Positions 9,046-17,193 of a stretch of DNA of 64,000 bases are shown here, in pieces. Within the stretch, counting starts at the first letter, position 1, and every line of letters starts with the position of its first letter. Origin of the DNA: Nitrospirota bacterium (GTDB taxonomy: Bacteria; Nitrospirota; Thermodesulfovibrionia; Thermodesulfovibrionales; Dissulfurispiraceae); the NCBI GenBank assembly GCA_040752355.1, contig JBFMHE010000012.1:49396-113395 (forward strand), given 5' to 3'. A program made the translations under genes and the position numbers. The notes below the pieces were generated by a model. That model had not been told where the DNA came from. It made no database searches and saw nothing but the letters and a program-made list of their open reading frames with translations.

Positions 9046-10104
9046 TCAGAGGGCCGAAGTGATCCTTTCTATCTCTTTCTTGATGATCGCTTCGGCGACT
9101 TCGGGGACGACCCTGTTGACGCTAGCCGTAATCTCGTTGCGGAGATAGGCGGAGATATCTTTCACCAGCTCCCGGGAGACCTCCTCGACAATGGCCGAGG
9201 CGATGCCGGGGAGCGCACGGTCCGCGGCATCCCTGAAGGCTGCCGAGAGGTGCGGGACCATCGAGCTGTTCAGCACCGCGGCGACCCTGCTCTCCAGAAT
9301 CTCCCGCATCATGGCGGCAATGTCGTCTTTCGAAGGGACCTCGATCGGGAGCCCTGCAGTACCCGCAACGGCTCTTCCCGTTGGAGGAGCTGCTTCGGCC
9401 GATGCCGTTATAGACACCGCCGCGCTCTCTTCGGCCATCGCGGCGCTCAGTTCCTCCTCGAATCCCCTGGCGGTCTCTGCGAGCGCTACTTTCGCCTCAT
9501 ACTCCTCATCCCCAGTGTCGCACGCCGATTCCTGAGTCCCTGTCTCTCCTGCCGGGGCCTCCTCCTCGATAACAGGCAGCTCATCATCCCAGCGCGGCTC
9601 CTTCGACTCCGGAGCGCCGGCTTCCATGGGTCCGCCAGCTGCCGCAGCCCCCCCCTGCAGTACGTCCTCCGCTCCCCCCGTGGAGGCCTGTTCCATTTCC
9701 TGGAGCATCTGGGGCTCGGACATCTGCGGAGGAACGGCGCTGACCAGCAGCGCTTTTACCTTGCTGATGAGTTCCTGTGACTCGAAGGGTTTGATGATGA
9801 AATCATCGGCGCCGACGGTCTTCGCGTATTCCTCGTCGAAGGGCTCGAATGCCCCGGCGAGAAGAATGACCGGGATATGGACGGTCGTCATGTTGTTCTT
9901 TATCTTTTCGCAGAGCTGATACCCATTGACCTTCGGCATCTCGATATCGGCAAGGACGATATCGGGGGTGAAAGAAGCAAGCGCCTCGAGGGCCTGCTCG
10001 CCGTCGTTCACCGCTTTGATCTCGAAATTCTCGTGTACGAGAACGAGCTCTACCACTTTCTGGATGGTGAGGCTGTCGTCGGCGAGCAGCAGTTTATTGA
10101 GCAT
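9046..10104 (-). CDS. Response-regulator receiver protein with long linker and C-terminal helical domain
   Basis: A 352-residue protein. Residues 1-125 are a CheY-like receiver with acidic pair DD (9-10), phosphoacceptor Asp53 (LADIEMP) and the KPF lysine near 108. An Ala/Glu-rich, low-complexity acidic linker follows (about 130-230). The last ~110 residues are amphipathic helices (FRDAADRALPGIASAI..., AEAIIKKEIERI). No DNA-binding or enzymatic output domain is recognisable. The C-terminus resembles the PopZ/DUF2497 style of helices ending in EKEIERI-type motifs, which is only a pattern impression. It has its own promoter and is followed by valS. It may act through protein-protein or polar-localisation interactions. 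Confidence 0.75.
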   Translation of the reverse strand: MLNKLLLADDSLTIQKVVELVLVHENFEIKAVNDGEQALEALASFTPDIVLADIEMPKVNGYQLCEKIKNNMTTVHIPVILLAGAFEPFDEEYAKTVGADDFIIKPFESQELISKVKALLVSAVPPQMSEPQMLQEMEQASTGGAEDVLQGGAAAAGGPMEAGAPESKEPRWDDELPVIEEEAPAGETGTQESACDTGDEEYEAKVALAETARGFEEELSAAMAEESAAVSITASAEAAPPTGRAVAGTAGLPIEVPSKDDIAAMMREILESRVAAVLNSSMVPHLSAAFRDAADRALPGIASAIVEEVSRELVKDISAYLRNEITASVNRVVPEVAEAIIKKEIERITSAL

Positions 10105-10191
10105 CCCTATTCTCCACGCTTGTTTCTCTCGCGTCTCTCCCGTTTCTCTTCCCCCGTTCCCCGGGGGGCAATCCTTTGCGACAATGGACAG

Positions 10192-10220
10192 ATTTTAGAG
10201 AGATACCCTGAATTTGTCAA
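10192..10220 (-). promoter_or_regulatory. Sigma70-like promoter of the receiver-protein gene
   Basis: Minus strand TTGACA (10220-10215) and TAAAAT (10197-10192) with an ideal 17-base spacer. The -35 box overlaps the stop codon of the iscU-like gene, so the receiver gene starts a separate transcript with a leader of about 80 nt. Confidence 0.7.
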
Positions 10221-10588
10221 GATTTTTTCTTGCCGCGGTAGTCCTCTATCGCTTTCTTGAGCGCATCGGCGCCGAGGTTGGAGCAGTGCATCTTCTGCGG
10301 AGGCAGGCCGCCCAGCTCCTGGGCCACCGCCTCCTTGGATATGGCGAGCGCCTCATCGAGGGTCTTTCCCTTGACCATCTCGGTGATCATGCTGCTCACG
10401 GCAATGGCGGCGCCGCAGCCGAAGGTCCTGAACTTCGCATCGACGATACGGTCGTTCTCGACCTTTATGAAGAGCTGCATGGCATCGCCGCAGGTCGGGT
10501 TGCCCTCCATACCGACGCCGTCGGCATCCGGCATCTCCCCGACATTCCGGGGGTTCATGAAATGGTCCATCACCTTCGGTGAGTACAT
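10217..10588 (-). CDS. iscU: IscU-type iron-sulfur cluster scaffold
   Basis: Scaffold on which [2Fe-2S] clusters are assembled before transfer to apoproteins. 123 residues from the ATG at 10588 (AGGAGGT six bases upstream; a 16-residue upstream extension is rejected). The three conserved cluster-ligand cysteines are visible: NPTCGD, TFGCGAA and HCSNLG, with the Asp following the first. It is the last gene of an iscR-tusA-like-iscS-like-iscU cluster. The lack of a functional-looking IscS next door makes its sulfur source an open question. Confidence 0.93.
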   Translation of the reverse strand: MYSPKVMDHFMNPRNVGEMPDADGVGMEGNPTCGDAMQLFIKVENDRIVDAKFRTFGCGAAIAVSSMITEMVKGKTLDEALAISKEAVAQELGGLPPQKMHCSNLGADALKKAIEDYRGKKKS

Positions 10589-10652
10589 CGTCTGACCTCC
10601 TTTTTCTGGCTTTAAATGGCTCTCGTGCTGCCACAATCAAACAGCCGCATGG

Positions 10653-11849
10653 TCACCCCGTATAACAGAGGTCTCCTTTTTCACCTTCTCCCCATCCCTT
10701 TGCAAAGGGCGACATCTCCCGCAGCCGCGTAATCACCTGCGGAAACTCGGTGAGACAGTACTCTATATCCTCCCTGCTGTTGTCCTTTCCGAGGCTGAAG
10801 ACGACCGACCCCTGGGCCAGGGCAGTAGGGACGCCGAGGGAGAGGAGAACAGGAGACGACTTGAGCGCCTTGGACGAGCAGGCGGAGCCGCTCGCCACGT
10901 AGATCCCCTTCATCGAGAGCATGAGGAGCATCGCCTCCCCTTCGATGAACTCGACGACAAAGCTCGCGTGGTGCGGCAGCCGCTGCTCGGGATGGCCGGT
11001 CAGATAGACATTCGGTATCTTCAGGATGCCCTCGGTCAGGGCATTACGCAGGGCCGTAACGTGCCGTATCCTGTCGTTCAGCTCCTTCCGGGCAAGCGCT
11101 GCGGCAACGCCCATGCCGACGACGGCAGGCACATTCTCGGTGCCGGCCCGTCTGCCTCCTTCCTGGATGCCGCCGTAGATGAGGGGGACGATCCTCAGTC
11201 CCTCCCTCACATAGAGGGCGCCGGCGCCCTTGGGCCCGTAGAACTGGTGGGCGGCCATGCTGAGGAGATCGACGCCCAGCTCCTTGACATCCACCGGTAC
11301 AGTGCCGGTGGTCGCCACGCCGTCGGCGTGCATGATGATTTTCCGCTCCTTCGCTATAGCGGCGATCTCCTTAATGGGCTCGATCGTCCCTATCTCGCTG
11401 CTCGCATGGGTTATCGAGATGAGCACCGTCTCTTTCGTGATCGCGTTCCTTACCGTTTCGGGATCGACCACGCCCTGCTTGTCCACGGGCAGATAGGTCA
11501 CCACGAAGCCGCTCTTTTCGAGGAAACGGGCGGTATTCAGGATCGAGTGGTGCTCGACCTTCGAAACGATGATGTGTTTGCCCTGGGTCTGCTTAGCGAG
11601 GGCTATGCCCCTCAGGGCGAAGTTGTTCGCCTCGGCGCCGCTGGCGGTAAACACGATTGTCGACGGTTTGGCGTTGATCAGGAAGGCGACCTCCTCACGC
11701 GCTTTCTCGATCGCATCCCGGGCATTCATCCCGAGATCGTAGACGCTCAGGGGATTGCCGAAATTCTCCTTGAAATAGGGCATCATCGCATCGAGCGCTT
11801 CCGGACGCAACGGGTTCGTCGCCACATGATCGAAATAACACTTCCTCAT
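10653..11849 (-). CDS. IscS/NifS-family aminotransferase-fold protein lacking the PLP lysine
   Basis: 398 residues, collinear with class I cysteine desulfurases (YFDHVATNPL N-terminus, TASGAEANNFALRG, KVEHHSILNT, GRRAGTENVPAVVGMG, and the mobile-loop SGSACSSKALKSS with Cys324). The PLP Schiff-base lysine, normally in the (S/G)HK-xxGPKG motif, is Gln202 (AAHQFYGPKG; codon CAG at 11246-11244). The conserved Gln and Ser of the PLP pocket are also replaced (HADGVATTG, LLSMAAH). His in EHHS and Asp176 remain. Archaeoglobus fulgidus IscS has likewise been described as lacking this lysine and desulfurase activity. The protein may therefore serve as an IscU partner that lends Cys324, with sulfide or TusA supplying sulfur. 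Family assignment is certain; function is inferred. Confidence 0.9.
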   Translation of the reverse strand: MRKCYFDHVATNPLRPEALDAMMPYFKENFGNPLSVYDLGMNARDAIEKAREEVAFLINAKPSTIVFTASGAEANNFALRGIALAKQTQGKHIIVSKVEHHSILNTARFLEKSGFVVTYLPVDKQGVVDPETVRNAITKETVLISITHASSEIGTIEPIKEIAAIAKERKIIMHADGVATTGTVPVDVKELGVDLLSMAAHQFYGPKGAGALYVREGLRIVPLIYGGIQEGGRRAGTENVPAVVGMGVAAALARKELNDRIRHVTALRNALTEGILKIPNVYLTGHPEQRLPHHASFVVEFIEGEAMLLMLSMKGIYVASGSACSSKALKSSPVLLSLGVPTALAQGSVVFSLGKDNSREDIEYCLTEFPQVITRLREMSPFAKGWGEGEKGDLCYTG

Positions 11850-11880
11850 ACCCTCTCCTCATCGAGCGATCAGCCGACCG

Positions 11881-12138
11881 CTATCGGCTTTCAGCTGTTT
11901 TTCTCACGTAAAACTTATAGTAATCCTCGTCCTCATCCAGGCCGATGAATTCGTTGCCCGTGCGTACGCACCATTGCGGGATATCTTCGAGTGCGCCGTC
12001 GTAATCGGTAAGGATTTCGAGCACCTGGCCCCTCTCGAGCCCCTTGATCATCTCGTCGAGCTTGAGGAGATGCATGGGACACATCATATAGACGATATCG
12101 GCGGTGACGTCTGCCTTGATTCCCTGGACGAATTTCAT
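11881..12138 (-). CDS. TusA/SirA-family sulfur carrier-like protein
   Basis: An 85-residue small protein of the TusA fold (beta-alpha-beta-alpha-beta-beta). The hallmark Cys-Pro start of helix 1 is present (YMMCPMHLLKLDEMIKGL, Cys near residue 20), although the second Pro of the usual CPxP is His. TusA proteins carry persulfide sulfur between desulfurases and acceptors. Its position between iscR and the lysine-less iscS suggests it participates in sulfur delivery to IscU. Its last codons (TAESR-stop) coincide with a short GCTGAAAGCCGATAG repeat-like string. Confidence 0.75.
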   Translation of the reverse strand: MKFVQGIKADVTADIVYMMCPMHLLKLDEMIKGLERGQVLEILTDYDGALEDIPQWCVRTGNEFIGLDEDEDYYKFYVRKTAESR

Positions 12139-12146
12139 ATCTCAGC

Positions 12147-12599
12147 TTAAGATACTTGAGCTTTTTTGTCAACTTTTATGCGCAGTTTTCCCACGTCGCC
12201 CGAGACAAGGTCCTTGAGCGTAATGGTCTTCAGGAAGCCCTCTATCTGCTGCCCGAGGGCTTTCCAGAGCAGATGAGTGACGCAGTTGTCGGCCCGGACA
12301 CAGCCCTCATCGGGATCGAGGCACGACGTGATCGCCACCGGTCCTTCCAGCTCATCCAGGATCGCGGCGATGCTTATCTTCTCGGGCCTCTTGCTCAGGA
12401 GATAGCCGCCGCCCGGTCCCTTTACGCTCCTGACGATCTCGGCTTTCCGGAGCTTGTTCAGGATCTGCTCAAGATAGGCGACCGAAACGTCCTGACGCTC
12501 GGCGATCTCCTTGATCGTCACCGGCGTCTCCGGATACCCCTTCGCGATCTCGTACATGGCCCGGACCCCGTACTGCCCCTTTGTCGATAGCCTCAACAT
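12147..12599 (-). CDS. iscR: Rrf2-family [2Fe-2S] transcriptional regulator, IscR-like
   Basis: A 150-residue Rrf2 regulator. The N-terminal winged helix (LRLSTKGQYGVRAMYEIA; QDVSVAYLEQILNKLRKA recognition helix; VKGPGGGYLL wing) binds DNA. Three cysteines, spaced as in IscR (SCLDPDEGCVRADNC, about residues 91-105) and followed by a His three residues later, probably ligate a [2Fe-2S] cluster. As the first gene of the cluster it probably autoregulates through the operator overlapping its promoter. No Shine-Dalgarno precedes the start, and the -10 element lies only six bases upstream, so the mRNA may be leaderless. Confidence 0.92.
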   Translation of the reverse strand: MLRLSTKGQYGVRAMYEIAKGYPETPVTIKEIAERQDVSVAYLEQILNKLRKAEIVRSVKGPGGGYLLSKRPEKISIAAILDELEGPVAITSCLDPDEGCVRADNCVTHLLWKALGQQIEGFLKTITLKDLVSGDVGKLRIKVDKKAQVS

Positions 12600-12605
12600 C
12601 AGTCT

Positions 12606-12638
12606 ATGCTATAAAACCCTAGTGGCTTTGTCAAGTAT
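12606..12638 (-). promoter_or_regulatory. iscR promoter with IscR type-1-like operator
   Basis: Minus strand TTGACA (12634-12629), 17-base spacer, TAGCAT (12611-12606; a TATAGC alternative overlaps). The 25 bases 12638-12614 match the IscR type-1 consensus half-site ATASYYGAC completely (ATACTTGAC). The second half matches partially, about 18 of 25 positions overall. The operator covers the -35 box, consistent with autorepression by holo-IscR. The predicted start point falls at or within about three bases of the ATG. Confidence 0.65.
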
Positions 12639-12639
12639 T

Positions 12640-12866
12640 ACGACTGTAAGGAAAGGCAACTCTCTTGTAAAAGCCTTTTACGCTCCGGTGCACCAGGCAA
12701 GGGATCGGAAAGGAAAATACCTTATCCCCCAGGAGCGCATCTCCTGGCATCGCTATTGCATCGTTATCGTGGGGGATTCTGACATGTGCCGGCCTCACAT
12801 CACGGCGCGCAGGGGTTACCAATCATTGTCATCGGCCTTTTCCAGGGCTGAAAGGGGGAGATTCGT
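12640..12866 (+). other. Non-coding leader region with inverted repeats upstream of the propeller protein gene
   Basis: About 230 bases between the divergent iscR promoter and the ATG at 12867. It contains CCAGGAG-CGCAT-CTCCTGG (a perfect 7-bp stem near 12729-12747) nested between ATCCCCC and GGGGGAT, two mutually competing stems. No riboswitch consensus was recognised. Confidence 0.35.
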
Positions 12867-15146
12867 ATGGGTATCGTACATCGACATCGGCAACGAGCTC
12901 TTGCATTTTGCCTGCTCGGCTTACTTCTGCTCATCCCCGCCGTCGCCTCCGCAGCATGGGACCTGACTACCGTGGACAGCGCCGTGGATGCGGACTACAC
13001 CTCGGTCGCCGTCGACAAAAATAACAAAATCCACATCAGCTACTACGACACTGCAAGCGGCAATCTCAAGTACGCCACGAATGCAGCGGGCTTCTGGGCA
13101 AGCATGACCCTCGACTCAGTAGGAGACGTGGGCAGGTACACCTCCATAGCCGTGGATTCGACGAACAAGGTGCACATCAGCTATATGGATTACGGCGGAG
13201 GAAACCTCAAGTACGTCACCAACGCCTCGGGGACCTGGGTCGCCTCGGTGATCGACACGTACGGCGATACCGGATGGGGCACCTCGATCGCCATAGACAG
13301 GAACAACAAGGTGCACATCGGTTATTTCGAGATATGGTTCGGCTCCCTGAGGTATGCGACCAACGCCTCGGGCGCGTGGGCAACTGCCGACGTAGTACGC
13401 GGGAATATGCTCGAGAGAGAGAGCACGTCGATTGCGGTCGATGGAAACATCAAGGCCTATATCGTTCTGGACGGCAGCAACAGCTACTACACAAACGCCC
13501 CGGGGACCTGGACCTCGATCCCCTTCGCCGGCGGAGCATTCGATTACTACTACCCGTCGATCCGGGTGGATTCAGCCAACAAGGTGCATATCAGCTATGC
13601 AGAGCTCGACAGCAGCATGAATAACTCGTATCTCAAGTATGCAACGAATGCTTCGGGCTCCTGGGCTACAGCAATAATAGAGAGCGCACCGTATCCCGGC
13701 GTGTATTACAGCACCTCCCTGTCGCTCGACATCCACAATAAAGCCCACATTACCTATGATAAGTATATTCATGATGACTATCTTCAAGGAGGGGTGAGGT
13801 ATGCCGCGAACGCTACCGGTGCGTGGGTCATCTCGGCAGTAGAGGGCGCCTTTGACTCTTTGCGTTACCCCTCGATCGCCGTTGACAAGAACGGTGCGGC
13901 GCATATCAGCCTCTCCGGCGCAGGCCTGCAGTACGCGACCAATGCCGCAACAGCCGACCTCATCATCGACAACCGCGATACGGCCACCACCTCGCGGACC
14001 GGCGCCTGGCATGTATCGAGCGGGCCGGATCCCTACGCCGCCGACTCCCTCTGGAGCAACGGCGGGTTCACCTTCAGCTGGCACTTCACTCCTCCCACTA
14101 CCGGCAGCCGCGAGGTGGCGATGTGGTGGACCGCCATGCCTTCCCGGGGCAGCCGTATCCCGGTCGATATCCAGCACGCAGGAGGAACCGCGAGGGTCTA
14201 TGTCAACCAGCAGGCCAACGGTGGCAAATGGAACACGCTCGGCACCTTCACCTTCCAGGCGGGGATACGCTACAAGGTGACCATTGTAGCGCAGGCATAT
14301 CCTACCACTACCTGCGCCGACGCCGTAAAGGTCAGTTCTGTCACGCCAGACCTCATCATCGACAACCGTGACACTGCCAGCACCTCACGCACCGGTACCT
14401 GGTATATTTCGGGCGCTCCCGACCCGTACGGCCCGGACTCCCTCTACAGCCGCGACGGATCGACCTTCAGCTGGTATTTCAGACCAACCGAGAACGGCGA
14501 GAGGGGTGTTTCGATGTGGTGGACCCAGTGGCCCTCGCGGAGTACGACCATTCCGGTCGATATCGAGCACGCCTTCGGAACCGCACGGGTCACCATCAAC
14601 CAGCTCATCAACGGAGGCACGTGGAACTTCCTCGGCAACTACCCCTTCGAGGCAGGCGGCGTTTACAAAGTCACTATCTATGCCCAGCCCGGTCCATCGA
14701 GCACCTGCGCCGATGCGGTGAAGTTCGGCCCTCCCGAGGCGATATTGCCTGCCGAGATCATCGTGGACAACCGTGACACTGCCACCACCTCGCGCACCGG
14801 CGGCTGGTCCCTATCGGGTGCGACAGACCCGTACGGCCCGGACTCCCTCTGGAGCCGCGACGGGGCTACCTTCAGCTGGTACTTCTTCGTACCGCGGAGC
14901 GATGATTACAGCCTCCAAATGTGGTGGTCGAGCTGGCCCTCCCGGGCGACGAACATCCCGGTCGACCTCGAAGACGACCGGGGAAACAGGACGAGGTTCT
15001 TCATCAACCAGCAGATCAACGGGGGACAGTGGAACACGCTCAACCAGGGCATGCTCCCTCTCTTCGCGGGCAGACAGTACAAGGTGACCATCTATGCCCA
15101 GCCCGGTCCATCGAGCACCTGCGCCGATGCGATCAGGATCAGGTAG
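12867..15146 (+). CDS. Secreted seven-repeat beta-propeller protein with three golvesin-like C-terminal domains
   Basis: A 759-residue exported protein. Signal peptide residues 1-29 (CLLGLLLLIPAVASA). Residues about 30-362 hold seven repeats of the form YTSIAVDxxNKVHISYxD, spaced 45-50 residues, as in seven-bladed propellers of the BNR/exo-alpha-sialidase-like type. Three tandem domains of about 131 residues follow (starting near 363, 494 and 629). Each begins IIDNRDTATTSRTG and ends with YKVTI...TCADAVK, the golvesin C-terminal-like fold found on secreted carbohydrate- or surface-associated proteins. No catalytic residues were recognised; it is probably an extracellular adhesion or binding protein. 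GGGGGAG precedes the ATG. The operon is monocistronic, ending at a strong hairpin. Confidence 0.85.
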   Translation: MGIVHRHRQRALAFCLLGLLLLIPAVASAAWDLTTVDSAVDADYTSVAVDKNNKIHISYYDTASGNLKYATNAAGFWASMTLDSVGDVGRYTSIAVDSTNKVHISYMDYGGGNLKYVTNASGTWVASVIDTYGDTGWGTSIAIDRNNKVHIGYFEIWFGSLRYATNASGAWATADVVRGNMLERESTSIAVDGNIKAYIVLDGSNSYYTNAPGTWTSIPFAGGAFDYYYPSIRVDSANKVHISYAELDSSMNNSYLKYATNASGSWATAIIESAPYPGVYYSTSLSLDIHNKAHITYDKYIHDDYLQGGVRYAANATGAWVISAVEGAFDSLRYPSIAVDKNGAAHISLSGAGLQYATNAATADLIIDNRDTATTSRTGAWHVSSGPDPYAADSLWSNGGFTFSWHFTPPTTGSREVAMWWTAMPSRGSRIPVDIQHAGGTARVYVNQQANGGKWNTLGTFTFQAGIRYKVTIVAQAYPTTTCADAVKVSSVTPDLIIDNRDTASTSRTGTWYISGAPDPYGPDSLYSRDGSTFSWYFRPTENGERGVSMWWTQWPSRSTTIPVDIEHAFGTARVTINQLINGGTWNFLGNYPFEAGGVYKVTIYAQPGPSSTCADAVKFGPPEAILPAEIIVDNRDTATTSRTGGWSLSGATDPYGPDSLWSRDGATFSWYFFVPRSDDYSLQMWWSSWPSRATNIPVDLEDDRGNRTRFFINQQINGGQWNTLNQGMLPLFAGRQYKVTIYAQPGPSSTCADAIRIR

Positions 15147-15186
15147 ACGACCCGGCAGCAGGAGATGAACGCTGTGTCATAAACAG

Positions 15187-15224
15187 CGACGCCCGCCCCT
15201 CGCGCGTCGAGAGGGCGGGCGTCG
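15187..15224. terminator. Bidirectional hairpin terminator
   Basis: Perfect 12-bp GC-rich stem (CGACGCCCGCCC / GGGCGGGCGTCG) with a 14-base loop, between the convergent propeller gene and mlaC. The downstream U-tract on the plus strand is weak (TGTTCATT). Confidence 0.75.
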
Positions 15225-15250
15225 TGTTCATTACAGGGAAATGACGGCTG

Positions 15251-15874
15251 CTACTTCGGCTCTTCGAACTGCTCTTCCGGCTTCTTGCTCTTCAGCCGCT
15301 TGACGAGCTCCTCGTAGGATCGGGAATTGATAATGCTGTTGAATTGTTTCCGGTAATTATTGACGAGGCTCACTCCCTCGATGATCACATCGTACACTTC
15401 CCAGCCCCGCGGCGTCCGGTGGAGCCGATATTCGATAGGGATTTCGATATTCTTCTTCGTCACGATCGTTGTCCTGACGGCAGCGCGGTTCCCCTCCTGC
15501 TGCTCCCCCGTGTAGAGGACCTTCTCGTCGGTATAATCTTCGATCTTCTTGATATAGGCGCGCTCCAGGAGGTCGCTGTAGAGGGACACGAACTCCCTCT
15601 GCTCCTCGGGCATCCTCTTTTTCCAGTGGAGAGCGAGCGACCGCCGCGCCATCTCCTCGAAATCGAAGCGCTCGTCGACCGCCTTGCGGATGAGGGCCCT
15701 CCTCTCCTCGGTCCTGGCCGGACCTTTGAGGGCCTTGTCCCTGAGAATGCCGAGCACCTTATCGACCGTCTGCCGCACCTGCTCCGTCGGCTCGCCGGCA
15801 TACGCCACGCTCGCCAGCAGTATCACCGTACACAGGCATACCAGCGCACCGCGTACAAGCCTCGTCCCGTTCAT
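15251..15874 (-). CDS. mlaC: Periplasmic phospholipid-binding protein MlaC
   Basis: Shuttles phospholipid between the outer membrane and the inner-membrane MlaFED complex. 207 residues from the ATG at 15874 (GGAGG five bases upstream), with a signal peptide ending SVAYA. The MlaC/Ttg2D pattern is clear: RALIRKAVDERFDFEEMARRSL, WKKRMPEEQREFVSLYSDLLER, and the C-terminal GWEVYDVIIEGVSLVNNYRKQF. It is the last gene of mlaE-F-D-C. Neither mlaA nor mlaB is in this cluster. Confidence 0.93.
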   Translation of the reverse strand: MNGTRLVRGALVCLCTVILLASVAYAGEPTEQVRQTVDKVLGILRDKALKGPARTEERRALIRKAVDERFDFEEMARRSLALHWKKRMPEEQREFVSLYSDLLERAYIKKIEDYTDEKVLYTGEQQEGNRAAVRTTIVTKKNIEIPIEYRLHRTPRGWEVYDVIIEGVSLVNNYRKQFNSIINSRSYEELVKRLKSKKPEEQFEEPK

Positions 15875-15973
15875 AATGCCTCCATTACTCATTGTGCGCA
15901 TCGCCTCTCCCGTCCGCCGGATTTCACTTTTATATAACGAAGTATACTGCCTTTCGCGGGCCGCTGCTACTCC

Positions 15974-16417
15974 TTACACCTTGCCGTAGATATACTTCGA
16001 GATCAGGTCCTCGAAATCGACCGAGGATTCGGTCTCCCGTATCGTTCCTCCCGGCGGGATAAGCGTGTCCGAGCCGCCGGGCGTGATCTGTACGTACTTC
16101 TCTCCGATCAGCCCCTTCGTCTTGATCGAGGCGATCGCGTCATCCTGCAGCGCTATTCCCCGGTTTACTGACAACTCGAGCTGGGCCTGGTAATCCTTAT
16201 TGAGGCGAATGCCCTTGACCCTCCCGATCTCGACGCCGGCTATCTCGACAGTGGCGCCGATCCTGATGCCCCCTGCCCGCTCGAAGTCGGCATATACCGT
16301 ATAGCCCTGCGTACCGAGGACTTCGAGCTTGCCCATTTTTATGGATATATAGCCGAGGGCGAATAATCCTATCAGCACGAACAGGCCTGCAGCGATCTCG
16401 AGGTTGAATCTTTTCAT
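15974..16417 (-). CDS. mlaD: MCE-domain protein MlaD
   Basis: Inner-membrane-anchored MCE protein that forms the hexameric lipid channel above MlaE. 147 residues: N-terminal transmembrane helix (IAAGLFVLIGLFALGYIS), then one MCE domain (VYADFERAGGIRIGATVEIAGVEIGRVKGI ... GLIGEKYVQITPGG). The length matches the short single-MCE MlaD type. It lies between mlaF and mlaC with short gaps. Confidence 0.94.
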   Translation of the reverse strand: MKRFNLEIAAGLFVLIGLFALGYISIKMGKLEVLGTQGYTVYADFERAGGIRIGATVEIAGVEIGRVKGIRLNKDYQAQLELSVNRGIALQDDAIASIKTKGLIGEKYVQITPGGSDTLIPPGGTIRETESSVDFEDLISKYIYGKV

Positions 16418-16431
16418 GCTCTCCTCCGGGG

Positions 16432-17181
16432 TTATGGTAACGACGCTATCGGTTCATCCTTACAGGTGGTCACGAATTGCCGCACGATCGGATTCCTCGA
16501 GCTCTTGATCTCCTGCGGGGTACCGGCGGCAATAATGGTCCCCTCGTACAGCATGGCGACCTTGTCGGCGACTTCGAAGATCTCGGGAATTTCGTGGCTG
16601 ATGATGACTCCCGTAAAACCGTACTTCGCATGGGTATCGATGATGAGCCGGTGTATGGAATTCAGGATGATCGGGTCGAGCCCGGTCGTCGGCTCGTCAA
16701 AGAAGATGGTGGTCGGCTCGCTGATGAGCGCCCGCGCAAGGGCGACCCTCCGCTTCATCCCGCCGCTGATCTCCGAGGGGTACTTCTCTCCTATATTCGG
16801 CAGCCCGACATCTTCCAGTGCCCGCAGCGTCCGCTCGCGGATCTCCAGCCTGCCGAGTTTCGTCTTCTCCTTCAAGGGGAACGCGACATTATCGAAGACG
16901 GTCATGGAGTCGAAGAGCGCGCTCCCCTGGAAGACGACGCCGAACTTCTCACGGACCTTGTCGAACTCTTTCTTGCCGACCTTCGTAATATCGACGCCGT
17001 CGACCAGTATCGAGCCCTTGTCGGGCATCACGAGGCCGATCAGATGCTTCATGAGAACGCTCTTGCCTCCGCCGCTCTGCCCGATGATGGCCATGACTTC
17101 TTTATCGTTGATGGTCAAGTCGATGCCCCTCAGGACTTTCTGACCATGGAATGATTTTTCGAGATTTATTACTTTAATCAT
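16432..17181 (-). CDS. mlaF: Mla ABC transporter ATPase MlaF
   Basis: ATPase of the MlaFEDB phospholipid transporter. 249 residues with Walker A GQSGGGKS (about 33-40), ABC signature SGGMKRR (about 140), Walker B TTIFFDEPTTGLDP and H-loop His (IISHE). It overlaps neither neighbour but sits 12 bases from mlaE. It belongs to the polar-lipid/organic-solvent-tolerance ATPase subfamily. Confidence 0.95.
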   Translation of the reverse strand: MIKVINLEKSFHGQKVLRGIDLTINDKEVMAIIGQSGGGKSVLMKHLIGLVMPDKGSILVDGVDITKVGKKEFDKVREKFGVVFQGSALFDSMTVFDNVAFPLKEKTKLGRLEIRERTLRALEDVGLPNIGEKYPSEISGGMKRRVALARALISEPTTIFFDEPTTGLDPIILNSIHRLIIDTHAKYGFTGVIISHEIPEIFEVADKVAMLYEGTIIAAGTPQEIKSSRNPIVRQFVTTCKDEPIASLP

Positions 17182-17193
17182 ACCGCCGCTCTC

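Noticed and set aside
12650..12866. Cyclic di-GMP-I riboswitch upstream of the propeller protein
   Set aside because: GCAGGGGTTACC resembles its 3' end, but the conserved GGACGCAAAGCC core and tetraloop helix are absent.
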